Assembly (NCBI GenBank): GCA_032622095.1
Contig: CP136066.1
Location: forward strand, 229,902,961-229,966,960
Reading direction: 5' to 3'
From: Siphonodentalium dalli
Taxonomy: Eukaryota > Mollusca > Scaphopoda > Gadilida > Siphonodentaliidae
DNA: 64,000 nt
The notes beneath the pieces are model-generated. The model was given only the letters and a program-made list of their open reading frames with translations. It searched no databases and was not told the DNA's origin. Below are positions 11,757 through 22,527 of this stretch, in pieces (within the stretch, counting starts at the first letter, position 1; each line of letters starts with the position of its first letter). Made by a program: the position numbers and the translations under genes.

Positions 11757-11845
11757 CAGAACAATTCCACAAATAAAGGAAAACATTGATTCAGATGAAC
11801 TCAGTAACAAATGTTTTGTTGAGAAATCCGCATTTATCACCTTAA

Positions 11846-12298
11846 AGGCCCACTTAATTTTCGAACCCCCAGATACTTTTATATAAAATATATGCCATGT
11901 GATATATCATTTGAAAGACGAAGTTCCAAAACATTGTATTATGAACTTATTCGGTGAACATGATTTTTTTTGTTGAGATACCGACTTGGTGTTCTGAGCT
12001 GAATTTTAATTTGTTTCAATTGAAGGGGAATAGCTCTATATCTTACGATATATAGTTATTCCCCTTATATTGAAAATACATTCTTAGTTTGAATTCTGTT
12101 GCATTATGGAAGCGATAACGGGGGAAATCTTTATATTATGTCAGTGTTCTATTTCTCTATGAGCATCTTCTTAGACAGTCGTTTCAAATACTGACGAATT
12201 ATAGTATTTTAATCATATTTTATGGCATAGATTGTTATTAAAACCGTGTATCAAGGCACTATACAAAAAACCGGTGACTCGAAAATTATGTTGGCATT
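11846..12298. mobile_element. TTAA-flanked MITE with AGGCCCACTTAATTTTC ends
   Basis: Left side is TTAA (11842-11845) then AGGCCCACTTAATTTTCGA; the right end is a degraded inverted copy near 12275-12300. The interior contains a small hairpin around 'ggggaatagctctatat' (12025-12066). The best-preserved copy is 60740-61189. Confidence 0.7.
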
Positions 12299-12302
12299 TA
12301 AT

Positions 12303-12692
12303 TAAATCTAATTTTCCAACCCGAGAGTATCACATAATTGGTTGGGGTTTATACGTACTGTAGTAACTCTAGGTCAGATTCAACCAATCAGTCAATCATA
12401 CAGGTTAACATAGCCAGTCTGATCCAAATCCCAATCAGGTTAATCAAAAAAGAAAGTATGACATATTTCCACAACAGTCAAAGTGTTATTTAAATGCATG
12501 TTTAATAATTGTTTTGGTCACTTCTGTGCATCAAGTTGTTCTTTGTCAGACATTTACCCAATTTGTTCCTGACGTCGTTATTTGGAGTTGTTTGCTTAAC
12601 CCTTGGTGACACTCTTCAGCAACAATGGTCGGTATAAAATGTTCTTGAACTTTGAATTCTTGCCTTATCATGACGACCATTCTTCATTTCAG
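12303..12692. other. intron before micro-exon 12693
   Basis: No repeats or exons recognised apart from the acceptor tract at its end. Confidence 0.5.
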
Positions 12693-12719
12693 CCATGATG
12701 AACAGAGGTACTCCTGGAA
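12693..12719 (+). CDS. micro-exon (27 nt, phase 1-1) followed by a minisatellite
   Basis: The acceptor is 'cattcttcatttcag', the donor A|gtgagt. The frame gives MMNRGTPG between split codons. A 27-bp tandem array begins within ten bases of the donor. Strong splice sites and the shared phase make this one of the better micro-exons. Confidence 0.72.
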
Positions 12720-12723
12720 GTGA

Positions 12724-12905
12724 GTACAATAATGGGATTAAATGGGCAGACGATACAAATGGGTTTAAATGGGCAGACGACAATAATGGGATCAAATGGA
12801 CAGACGACAGTAATGGGTTTAAATAGGCAGACGACAGTAATGGGATTAAATGGACAGACGACAGTAATGGGATTAAATGGGCAGACGACAGTAATGGGCA
12901 GACGC
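12724..12905. repeat. 27-bp minisatellite directly after a splice donor
   Basis: About 6.5 units of 'cagtaatgggattaaatggg' + 'cagacga', with variants. The unit length is the same as the 27-nt exon just upstream, although the sequences differ. Open on both strands because 27 is a multiple of three; these frames have no acceptor support. Confidence 0.92.
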
Positions 12906-12985
12906 ACGCTTCGCTTTAATCCAGGCAAACATCAGCATTGCAACATTACAAGTCTTCTTCTTATGTATATAATTTGAACTTAGCA

Positions 12986-13222
12986 TTAAAGGGGGACTAT
13001 ACACTAAATCCGACCATTTATTATACCAACTCCTTTTATACTCAACAGAATATATGCAGCAAATGAATGAATTTGAGCCATGGGTGAGTGCAAAATACTC
13101 TCATGTGCTCTATGAAAGATGCAAACAACATGGTCATTATAATGAAAATGAATAAATGGCTGGAGTCATTCATTTGTTGCATATATTCTGTTGAGTTGGA
13201 TTTGATATGGCGGGTCACATTT
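12986..13222. repeat. inverted-repeat element around 13.1 kb
   Basis: 'ctcaacagaatatatgcagc' on the left is matched in inverse by 'ttgcatatattctgttgag' on the right, with a terminal 'ttgatatggcgggtcaca' as in the TA-flanked MITEs. An apparent exon inside (gtgagt at about 13083) falls on the arm and is rejected. Confidence 0.6.
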
Positions 13223-14669
13223 GAGAGGAGGAAAATATGATTTAACTTGTTGTCCCTTTAGGGCTGCTAGAACAAATTGTTATTTTGGCACAGCAAGCAC
13301 AATGTGTTATTCGGAAATAGGCCACAGTAGATATATCTAGTCTGCCGGGGATGTGGCTATGGACGTATGGCCTAATACTCATCTCAGCCAAACGTGTTAT
13401 TGAATAGCAGGCATGGAATGACAAGTATTCAATATGGGTATTTCTACTGTAGATAATTGAAGAACAATTAACACACCTCTCATGATCTTCAGATATGATA
13501 TCTTGGATAATATGAACTGCACTTTTGAAAATGTTCCATTTTACAGAAGTTCATGGTACCGATAAAAAGCTACATTTTCCATATTTGTCTAGGAAATGGG
13601 GTTATAATTAGCAGTAGTGTGACAATAATCGGTTGTACCAAGTTTAAAAAAGAAATTCCAGATAAATTTTGAGTAAATCGTTTTTGATCTATCAGATTAT
13701 TTTTGGCAAAACGTGCATCTGACCCGTGGAATTATATACGGTTCACTCATCGCGATATGTTCTCGAATTACACGTGTTTTTGTGAGTATGTGAACGTGGT
13801 CTTGGGGTACGTTTGTATGAACTACACATATTTTTATCTCTCATGTAGTTAGCTGTGGTACAGATGCATTAAACATGGATATTTTCATTTATATTCCGGC
13901 ATCATATCGTTTTTTTCGACGAAATGTCTGCAAAGCATACTCTAATTTTGCCAACGAACATGTTTGGGCCACTTGGGTGCCTCACCAGGGTGGCATGAAT
14001 AATGCGCATTCTTAATTATATATCACCTTTTGCCCAAACTGCTTGTTATTGAACTAGGTGAATATGGCTTCAATTTGCCCTTAAACAGTTATATCATTTT
14101 GCGACAGCACAAATCCCAGTAATATGGTGTAACTCTATCTCACTGCTAAATAATATGTAGACATATATTTTTGTGACGTCGCGCATTTGAAAGAGTTTTC
14201 GATATTTCACTGTTACTAAGAGGCGACCTAATTAATAAATAGAATATTACTTGGTTGGTTTGATGTTATTGGCCTGATATCAGCCCTCGGTAACCTGATA
14301 TCAGCCTTCAACCTTTGGTCTCAGGCTGATATGAGGTTATCTCAGGTTGATATCGGACCTAATATCGAACAAACCAATTAATATCCTCTAAATCGCACTG
14401 CCGATGTATGCGGGCGAACAGAGATTAGATTATCCAAAAACATTTGTGATACCCGGTCCCCCCACATTAGAGGCACCCCTGTCTTGGACTCCGCTAGTGA
14501 AACTTCACTAGTGATGTTCAGAGCAGTTTACAAATGTCAAGATATAAGTAACAAAAGCATAGAACAGCCTAGTCTGTCATGGATTAACCGCCCGTTATAT
14601 GAATTTGTTTTATGATGTCCATGTCCATTGTGAACAATATCAGTTATATATCAGTCAAATAGATAAATT
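13223..14669. other. intron sequence with two decayed elements
   Basis: Positions 13807-13970 are a diverged, truncated relative of the Harbinger-like MITE at 2510. Positions 14262-14385 are an imperfect inverted repeat built on 'cctgatatcagcc', related to 35310-35420. The rest is unassigned and I see no exon. Confidence 0.5.
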
Positions 14670-15560
14670 AAAAACAGGATATCATTGGAACCGGCTCCTT
14701 GACCACATTATGATAGTTACAGTTATACCCTGTGCCAATGCATTCTCTTATATATGCGAGTCGACCATAGGTCGCCTCGCATATATAAGAGAATGCATTG
14801 GCCTAAAAAAATCTTTTTTAACACTTTTTACAATTTTTTTCTTACATTCTTTAACAATTGTATAATGTTTAATGTGTTAAGCCAATACATTCTCTTATAT
14901 ATGCGAGTCGACCATAGGTCGCCTCGCATATATAAGAGAATGCATTGGCCTAAAAAAATCTTTTTTTAACACTTTTTACAATTTTTTTCTTACATTCTTT
15001 AACAATTTTATAATGTTTAATGTGTTAAGCCAATGCATTCTCTTATATATGCGAGTCGACCATAGGTCGCCTCGCATATATAAGAGAATGCATTGGCCTA
15101 AAAAAATCTTTTTTAAACACTTTTTACAATTTTTTTCTTACATTCTTTAACAATTTTATAATGTTTAATGTGTTAAGCCAATGCATTCTCTTATATATGC
15201 GAGTCGACCATAGGTCCCCCGCGCATATATAAGAGAATGCATTGGCCTAAAAAAATCTTTTTTTAACACTTTTTACAATTTTTTTCTTACATTCTTTAAC
15301 AATTTTATAATGTTTAATGTGTTAAGCCAATGCATTCTCTTATATATGCGAGTCGACCATAGGTAGCCTCGCATATATAAGAGAATGCATTGGCCTAAAC
15401 AAATCTGTTTTTAACACTTTTTACAATTTTTTTCTTACATTCTTTAACAATTTTATAATGTTTAATGTGTTAAGCCAATGCATTCTCTTATATATGCGAG
15501 GCGATCTATGGTCAACTCGCATATATAAGAGAATGCATTGGCACAGGGCCCAACAGACGA
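14670..15560 (+). repeat. six-copy tandem array of hairpin units (~148 bp)
   Basis: Starts with the subterminal region of the TTAA hairpin MITE (…ggaaccggctccttgacc…), then has six tandem units beginning near 14735, 14882, 15030, 15178, 15326 and 15474. Each unit is a ~68-bp hairpin (arms 'ccaatgcattctcttatata' and complement) plus an AT-rich spacer. The last unit has the opposite hairpin orientation and runs into 'ggcacagggcccaacagacg'. The usual termini are missing. It shows a MITE internal segment turning into a satellite. Confidence 0.92.
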
Positions 15561-15904
15561 AACATTTAATGAATGACTTCCAGCAACAACATGGCAAGGG
15601 TGTGGCAAAATACGCCGTGGCAATTCAACAAAGGGCCATAACTAATATGACAAATTGGCGGGCGGAATACAAATCCAAACTTAACCCATACCTTGGACCA
15701 GTAAATTCACATACCAAATTCCAGTCAATTCAGTTCGGACCCACCACAGTTGGAGGAAATTTCAACGAAAAGGGGGCTATTATTATGGTGGAATTCCAAC
15801 ACAAGAATAGAATATTGTTGGTTTCATTTGACCTACATCCCCTCCTTGATATATGTCACAACTTTAGACCTCACCCTCAATGTCGACCCCTTGTTATGTA
15901 CTAA
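15549..15904 (+). CDS. open frame of unknown origin
   Basis: A 118-codon open stretch joined upstream to the hairpin array. It has a mixed, protein-like composition (NMTNWRAEYKSKLNPYLGPV, then FGPTTVGGNFNEKGAIIMVE) unlike the chance frames nearby. No family is recognised, no splice sites or start codon of its own are convincing, and the other frames are interrupted. It may be a captured fragment or a decayed transposon ORF. Confidence 0.3.
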
Positions 15905-16037
15905 AGAACTTTGAGTCCAAACATAATAAATATATAAGTATTATTATGCGTGTCAATATTGTTAAGGGGGAGGAGCAATACCCTAAGTTGAATAACTTGT
16001 GCTCCCATCCTTTTGATTAACTCATATCATTTTTCAG

Positions 16038-16052
16038 ATTCCATTTGTCAAA
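16038..16052 (+). CDS. candidate 15-nt micro-exon
   Basis: The acceptor is 'catttttcag' (good), the donor A|gtataa (weak). Phase 1-1, encoding SICQ. Listed because it lies 100 bases before a strong exon, but the short spacing would leave a ~99-nt intron, so it is doubtful. Confidence 0.22.
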
Positions 16053-16151
16053 GTATAAAATGTATTATGTATTAAGTGGGTTCTAAAAATATGTTCGAAC
16101 AATGTAATGTTGACATTTATTTACATGTGAATATTCGTGTTTTATTTTCAG

Positions 16152-16253
16152 CCGCATTAGCGTTAGGGTTAGGTGGCGGGTTAGGTGGCGGGTTTCCAGG
16201 ATTCAGACCACAAATGCATGATGGTATACCAGGTCGGTTAGCTGATGGCCCAG
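16152..16253 (+). CDS. Gly/Leu-rich exon (102 nt, phase 1-1)
   Basis: The acceptor is 'gttttattttcag', the donor CAG|gtaaga. It encodes 33 whole codons: a low-complexity start (ALALGLGGGLGGGFPGF) followed by RPQMHDGIPGRLADGP. The last part and the first bases of the intron (gtaagatactcaatactc) resemble the 21-nt exon at 17887, so the small exon probably arose by partial duplication of this one, or the reverse. The 'ttagggttagg' string inside is coding, not telomeric. Composition suggests an extracellular structural protein (inference). Confidence 0.8.
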
Positions 16254-16736
16254 GTAAGATACTCAATACTCATTATTCGGCACAATGCCACAGAAAGGCT
16301 CATAGAAGTACCTTATTTGCACTGTGGGTCGGATGACTTGAATTTTGGTCAGGTAATTTTACCATTTTACCCATGACTTCATTGTCATGTAGGGTCCTTT
16401 AACATGTGCGCATTGTTCCACACGGGACAGAAATTAACGTCGGCTCCCTGTCCAACGGTGTGCCGTCCAGAGTGCCATCCCTGGACACTGGACATGACAC
16501 CGCGAGGAGTGGAGTTTATTAGCCCAGTACATATTTTCTCAAAATTTGTCTTAGATTCTTTGCTTTTGGAATCGTTCTCAGAGCACTGGTGGTTGATTTT
16601 TTATACCCATGGTACTGGGGATGCAGACCGTGTCGATTGTTTAGCTCAGAGGTTGACCCACAAACCAACTTAGCTATCCGTTCCCCTATACATTGCTGTC
16701 ATAGGCCCCGTTTAATGGACCAGATGGGTGATTTAA

Positions 16737-17128
16737 CCCTTTACCCAACAAACCGGCCAAAACCGGCCAAATAAAGCTTCAACAGCCTAAAATATCTTCG
16801 GTCTGTCTCAATAGAACCATACAAATATGGATATCATTGGAACCGGCTCATTGACCACATTGTGATAGTTACAGTTATGCCCTGTGCCAATGCATTCTCT
16901 TATATATGCGAGTCGACCATAGGTCGCCTCGCATATATAAGAGAATGCATTGGCCTAAACAAAAACTTTTTTTAACACTTTTTACCATTTTTTCTTACAT
17001 TCTTTAACAATTTTATAATTTTTAATGTGTTAAGCCAATGCATTCTCTTATATATGCGAGGCGACCTATGGTCGACTCGCATATGTAAGAGAATGCATTG
17101 GCACAGGGCCGTTCTGTTGGGTAAAGGG
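16737..17128 (+). mobile_element. TTAA hairpin MITE, full copy (reference)
   Basis: Flanked by TTAA on both sides (16733-16736, 17129-17132). Termini are CCCTTTACCCAACA and the complement. Order: terminus, ~150-bp unique subterminal region, hairpin 1 (16887-16955), AT-rich spacer, hairpin 2 in the opposite sense (17033-17103), short right terminus. It has no ORF. TTAA duplication with CC-starting ends fits a non-autonomous piggyBac-like element. The insertion site (ggtgatttaac | caatgaa) resembles the 21-nt micro-exon at 17887. Confidence 0.92.
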
Positions 17129-17886
17129 TTAACCAATGAAATAAGGAGGAATATACCATGTATGTACTACGATCAACAAAAGTCGATGAAAGACTTAATT
17201 AAAAGATTAATACATGGTCTTATTCGAACACAAAAATATCGTCGACAAATAAAATCAACTTAACAATTCATACTCACAATAATGAAACATGTTTCAATTA
17301 AAGTAGCAAATGGGTATGCAACCAAAATTTACTCAACAAAATTGGTTTTACAATACAATAAAAGTAATACACTTCTGACTACAATGGAAACCTTATTTGC
17401 ATCTGTACACATACGACTAATTCAAGAACTACCGCATTTACGACTGCGAGTCTTACACAGAACTGAAACAGCCATCAGTTCACTTTGACTGAAAACGACC
17501 ATAATTGAAAATGCTCTTCATTATCTACTGCTGTTGTTGAAATCAAAACATGGACATCCTAATTTTAATTGTTACTCTATTATTTAAACACAGTGCTTTG
17601 ACTGAGAATCAATCCATTCTGATGCATTGAAAAGTGTATTTGTTCATGAAAAACAGTTACTTGAAAACATGAAAAAACTTTATGGTTTACAATAGTGTCT
17701 GTATGCAACCCCCACAACAATGATATTGTTCTTTGCCTGACTTATTCAGCCACGTATATATACTATGAATCGTCACTGTAAACAGTTGCTGAATAATGGA
17801 TTCGATGATCTTTGACTTGAAATTTAAATTTGATGCGTAGCATTTAAATGAAACACCCCGCATAGTGATGGGAACGAGTTTTCCAG

Positions 17887-17907
17887 GTGATTTAACTGAT
17901 GAACCAG
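17887..17907 (+). CDS. 21-nt micro-exon, tandemly duplicated
   Basis: The acceptor is '…gagttttccag', the donor CAG|gtaaga. Phase 1-1, encoding DLTDEP between split codons. A second copy starts 42 bases later (17929) and is interrupted by a MITE. Similar to the LADGP end of the exon at 16152 and its intron start. Confidence 0.6.
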
Positions 17908-17928
17908 GTAAGATACTCAGTATTCCAG

Positions 17929-18345
17929 GTGAGTTAACCCTTTACCCAACAGAAGGGCCCTGTGCCAATGCATTCTCTTATATATGCAAGTCGACCATAG
18001 GTCGCCTCGCATATATAAGAGAATGCATTGGCTTAACACATTAAAAATTATAAAATTGTTAAAGAATGTAAGAAAAAATGGTAAAAAGTGTTAAAAAAAG
18101 ATATTTTTTAGGCCAATGCATTCTCTTATATATGCGAGGCGACATATGGTCGACTCGCACATATAAGAGAATGCATTGGCACAGGGCATAACTGTAACTA
18201 TCACAATGTGGTCAAGGAGCCGGTTCCAATGATATCCATATTTGTATGGTTTTATTGAGACAGACCGAAGATATTTTAGGCTGTTGAAGCTTTATTTGGC
18301 CGGTTTTGGCCGGTTTGTTGGGTAAAGGGTTAACTGATGAACCAA
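17929..18345 (+). pseudogene. duplicate of the 21-nt micro-exon split by a MITE
   Basis: 17929-17933 (gtgag) plus TTAA (17934-17937) continue after the MITE as TTAA + ctgatgaaccaa (18330-18345), followed by gtaaga. Without the insertion this would be a 21-nt phase 1-1 exon (ELTDEP) 42 bp downstream of its paralogue. It can no longer be a single micro-exon. Confidence 0.65.
17938..18329 (-). mobile_element. TTAA hairpin MITE inserted in a micro-exon copy
   Basis: Same family as 16737-17128 in the opposite orientation, with intact TTAA duplications (17934-17937, 18330-18333). Hairpins at about 17965-18033 and 18112-18181. Confidence 0.92.
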
Positions 18346-18629
18346 GTAAGATAATCAATATGGCTGCAACGATGCAGAACGTCAAAATAAAATGCGCATC
18401 GCGATTCCGATTCAGAATCGATATTTGCCACTTTTAATTACTTTGTTATATGAATCCAGTTACCCGGATGGCAACTTCACCACGATTCCCATGAATTTAG
18501 GCTTGAATGGGTGATTGTGGTTTTAATGTTGCCTCCGACAATTAAGGCGATATCGTGACATTGTCAATTTTAGTGGTGGAAGCAATCTGCACACTTACGG
18601 TTAATCTAACATTGATTTCAATGTCTGAT

Positions 18630-18818
18630 AAACTCGTCGACCATGTGCGGCAAACCACCGGCCATCGGCGAGTAACTGGCAACTCCACCAGATAGCGATT
18701 TTCTAGTCACAAAATCCACCATGCGGATTCGATCCCTTATCGCAAGCGCTGGGGGTGGGGGCGTAACGGTGGGGAACTGTACCCCTAACCGAATGAGCCA
18801 CCGAGGCCCCCTCCCTAT
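18630..18818 (-). mobile_element. tRNA-derived SINE
   Basis: On the minus strand the sequence begins 'ggcctcggtggctcattcgg' (A-box-like) and about 50 bases later has 'ggatcgaatcc', a match to the pol III B-box consensus GGWTCGANNCC. The following 'cgatggccggtggtttgcc' is a SINE-like body. It is not a functional tRNA gene. Confidence 0.75.
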
Positions 18819-19647
18819 GATTAGGAATGATATGGTAAATAGATAGAACGACACAAGTGTGTAAAAGGGATAACGTATTGCACACGAGTTTGTTGTGACG
18901 CGACGGTAACACTGTAGGTTTGCGTTATACCTGGCGACACAACAAACGCTTGTGATAACGCTAACATGTTCACATAAATGTGTTGTTCTGTGTATTGCAC
19001 TCTGGAGATTGTAGCTCGTAATATACTGACATGTAGTTCGATATTGTGTTATGTGTTCGTTATGTTAAAATTTACGTCGCCAATGACGTTGTTGACGTAA
19101 TCAGATTGTATTGTACAAACATAATACATGTTTTATTGACCGTTTTGAGATCTTCTGTATCTTGCTGTATTTTGCAAACAAAAAGAGTCAATTGATGTGC
19201 AACAATTTGATGTACATATATCTCTCTCATTAATGGTATGATAATTATGTCTCTGTGACAAATTACTTTTAATAAATTTAATACTACATAGCTGTTAGCT
19301 AAGGTGCCATGTGGTGAGCTGCGGTGCAGAGGTATGCTTTTCATATGCATTACATCGGACATTTATGAATTCGTAGAACATCTCGCGATTCATGGTATAA
19401 CCACGATGAATGTAGCCGTAATCATCTGGACATGTATATTTATGGTATTAGTCTAACGTCGGCCTACTTGCATGCCTCACATGAGCACGGTTTATTGGAA
19501 CTGTGTGTGGAGATGTTGCTCAATTGCAAAGTCACAAAACTGTTGAGAAGACTCGTGATCATGCCATGTATCCCTACTCTTGTGTAAAATTTAATAACGT
19601 TATAACTACGGTAATGCACCGTCAACTTAGTTGCCAGTACAATCCCT
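18819..19647. other. intron sequence, nothing recognised
   Basis: Unassigned AT-rich intron; no repeat structure or phase-compatible exon seen on either strand. Confidence 0.5.
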
Positions 19648-19806
19648 GTCGAAATAACAGTATACCGTTGATACACTGTACTGTTGAAGTAAACGGTAGG
19701 ATACTGTTGAAATAACAGTATACCGTTGATACATTGTACTGTTGGAATACACGGTAGGATACTGTTGAAATAACAGTACACCGTCGATACATTGTACTGT
19801 TGGAAT
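19648..19806. repeat. 58-bp tandem repeat, ~2.7 copies
   Basis: Unit 'gttgaaataacagtatacc…gtactgttggaatacacggtaggatact'. The motif 'acagtat' and its complement occur inside each unit, so each copy can also fold back. It opens short minus-strand frames that I do not regard as coding. Confidence 0.9.
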
Positions 19807-20366
19807 CACACATGCAATCTTTCTAAAATTTATTTATGGTACAAAGTAGTAATATAGCTGACTAGAAGATCCAACAAAAATAATTACTTTGATTCGTTTA
19901 TTAGTAGAGAAATTAGCGAAAATGTGAAAAGTGATCCGTTATAACTAATACTTATAGAGTGAATGACTGCAGTGCAAACCAATTTTACTAGGTGACCTAT
20001 TTTCGCGGTCGCTATTAAAACATCGCAAGTGGTTAAATAGGGCTTGTTTACACTTTCTTTAGCCCGTTCGGAAGACCGTTAGTGCTATTTAAACGGCTTG
20101 GAACCTGTCCCAAGCTGTTGAAACATATTAAAAAGTAGGCCTACTAAATTATAAAACAAATCTCCCGCGAATGACGGAGACAGACACTGAGACATCAATT
20201 AATGGCGAATTTACCCGAGATGCATTGCGAATCTCACAAGGGAGGTGATCCTATCCATACCTCGTGTTTGTGCAACGGTACTTGGCCGTCAAAACTAGCA
20301 ACGGTATAATACCGTAGGAAAACCAACGGTATCATATTGTTAAATCAACAGTGACAAAATACAGTG

Positions 20367-20826
20367 TAACGCCCGTAGAGATCATATTCCACCAGTACAA
20401 AACCTGGGAACTTTTTGAAGTTTGACAGGGAACCTTATAAAGTCGAAAAAATAACTCCGGGATTATATTTATTAGTTAGTACCTGTTTCGTAATAATGTA
20501 CTTCACTGTAGGTGAAGTTCCCAACTCGCAATTGCATGCTTTTCTGTGACTTTTGTGAGTCGATATCGTAAAAAAACATTGAATTATTTACCCAGGAGAA
20601 ATTCCATAATTGTAAGGAACGTGAAGCAAAATCTCTCACAATGACACTTAAATCGTGAAATTTCAAGTTAGGACCTTTATCTATAATGAAGTACACTATT
20701 AAGGAACAGACAACAAGTAAGAAATATATTCCCAGCATTATTTTTTCGACTTTATGAGGTTCCCTGTCCAAACTTCAAAAAGTTCCCAGGTTTTGTACTG
20801 GTGGATTATGATCTCTACGGGCGTTA
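20367..20826. mobile_element. MITE-like element with ~85-bp inverted ends
   Basis: Left arm starts TAACGCCCGTAGAGATCAT; the right arm ends with its complement. Arm homology runs to 'aagtcgaaaaaata'. The 99-codon minus frame inside (20472-20771) overlaps the arm and has no recognised domain. Partial relatives of the arms are near 44030 and 44800-44845. Confidence 0.85.
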
Positions 20827-21445
20827 GGCACAGTAGAGATTCATGGCATGATCTATGGAAGATTCATGCAAAGAATAATTTGGTCTGCATTTAACCACGT
20901 GTCACGACACACCATATTTTAGTGATTAAAAGCTGGATTCAATACTGAAATGAGCCTCGCAATTCATCTTGCTGTAGAGAAATGGCACTGTTTAGTGTCA
21001 TTAGCCGCTGTTTTGTAGACAGTTCGCTTTCTTTGGATCGATAGGTGGCCAGTCACAAAGGAGGGGTTCGGCTGTAATTTTAAGCGAAAATTATTACATT
21101 CAGACACGATCAAATTTATAACATACGTAAAAAAGCTCACTCGTAGTGAATCCAATAAGTTGATTTGTTCTGTTTTTGGTAATTTGACTTCTCCAATTCA
21201 ATTGGTGTTCACTCAATCGTGTAGCCACTCACCATATCATTTGTTGTAAGATATGTTGATGACATAACAGGGATCACTCAAAGAGTTTCATAGCATTCTG
21301 ATTACACCTACATAGTACGTAGAGAGTGTGCAATAAGCAAAACACTCAACACCGGGGAAACCCCACTAATCCCACGTGGACCTCCAGATTTCACGAGTTA
21401 TGTGCAGCATGCTTGGCTTAGGAGAAGGCATTGCCTTGAATACCC
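20827..21445. other. intron sequence, nothing recognised
   Basis: Unassigned. 'cgtggacctccag' near 21378 recurs as 'cgtggaccaccag' near 21870, on the other side of the inserted element, perhaps an old duplicated site. Confidence 0.45.
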
Positions 21446-21811
21446 TGTGCCAATGCATTCTCTTATATGTGCGAGTCGACCATAGGTCGCCTCGCATATA
21501 TAAGAGAATGCATTGGCCTAACAATATTTTATCATTTTTATCAATTTCTCTTACATTCTATAACAATTTTATAATTTCACCCATACAGAACCCACGACAA
21601 ACATGGACAGACAACACTCAGTACACATGCTTCTATATATGTTTGGGGCTCCCTGCAGGGTATTTTCAGTCCCTGGGGACGAGTAACATGACGCCAGGGA
21701 CCCGCAAAAAAGTTAAAAAATGATAAAAAATTGTAAGGCCAATGCATTCTCTTATATATGCGAGGCGACATATGGTCGACTCGCATATATAAGAGAATGA
21801 ATTGGCACGTG
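21446..21811. mobile_element. hairpin element, second carrier type
   Basis: Two common hairpins (21450-21520 and 21737-21806) flank a ~215-bp centre containing 'ggggctccctgcaggg' and 'agacaacactc'. The outer ends are ACCCTGTGCC / GGCACGTGGT rather than the CCCTTTACCC terminus. The same layout is at 36975-37360 and 59854-60221. Confidence 0.8.
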
Positions 21812-22348
21812 GTCTATAACAATTATGTTACAGTACAGTACGTAAAGATGAGCGATAAGCTCAACAACGTGGACCACCAGGATTCACGCTGCTTTCTTTT
21901 CGCGATGATCCACTGTGATCTTGTGTGGATTTTATAACAGTATTGAGTAAATATTGATAGCTGTCTTGTCTTCACTTGTTCAAACTTTTAATGTCCGCTG
22001 AATGACAAATTGCGGAAATTGTAGATCGTTCAATGCGATTCCTATTGCATAATACAGAGAAGTTTTGAGGTGATTACCGGTGATCCATGATGTGTCGCTC
22101 TGATTTATTGTTGTATATAGTGAGGTTTAGTTAAATCTGCCGTCACCATGTCGATCACCATGTCGATCACCATGTCGATCATCATGTTTAGCGTTAATCC
22201 TGCCACTCGAGCTTTCGGTGTTGATTGGCGCAACGTGAATCATTTTCCTCCAAAAAATCACCACTGCGTTGGGTGTTTTGCATATAGCACACTCTTAATG
22301 TACATCGAAAAAGTCAGGAGCGAACGTATTTATATGTCTGTCATTTGC

Positions 22349-22437
22349 AGAATGAGGTCCCCAGAGGGTGAATTTAGTTATGCTACCCCGCATAGCGGGC
22401 TAGCATCACCAAATTAACCCTCTTGGAATCTCATTCT
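22349..22437. repeat. short inverted-repeat element
   Basis: 'gcagaatgaggtccccagag' on the left is answered by 'ctcattctgc' on the right with 'ggtgaattta' inside. A relative is at 29178-29282. Confidence 0.6.
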
Positions 22438-22468
22438 GCTGAGGTGTATATATGTAATTTTGTTACAG

Positions 22469-22527
22469 GAGGGATGGGGATGGGCTTCGGTCAGATGCCC
22501 CCAATGTGGATGCTATCTGAAATGTGA
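22469..22527 (+). CDS. candidate Gly/Met-rich terminal exon
   Basis: A good acceptor ('taattttgttacag') is followed in phase 1 by GMGMGFGQMPPMWMLSEM and then TGA. Composition matches the gene. No donor is seen before the stop; the last codons run into a 46-bp tandem repeat, so either this is an alternative last exon or the original 3' half was replaced by the repeat. Confidence 0.5.

Noticed and set aside
13042-13083. Exon-like segment ending at a gtgagt
   Set aside because: It lies on the arm of an inverted-repeat element, breaks the phase rule or meets a stop in phase 1.
16160-16190. Telomere-like 'ttagggttagg'
   Set aside because: It is a single short occurrence inside a coding exon, not an array.
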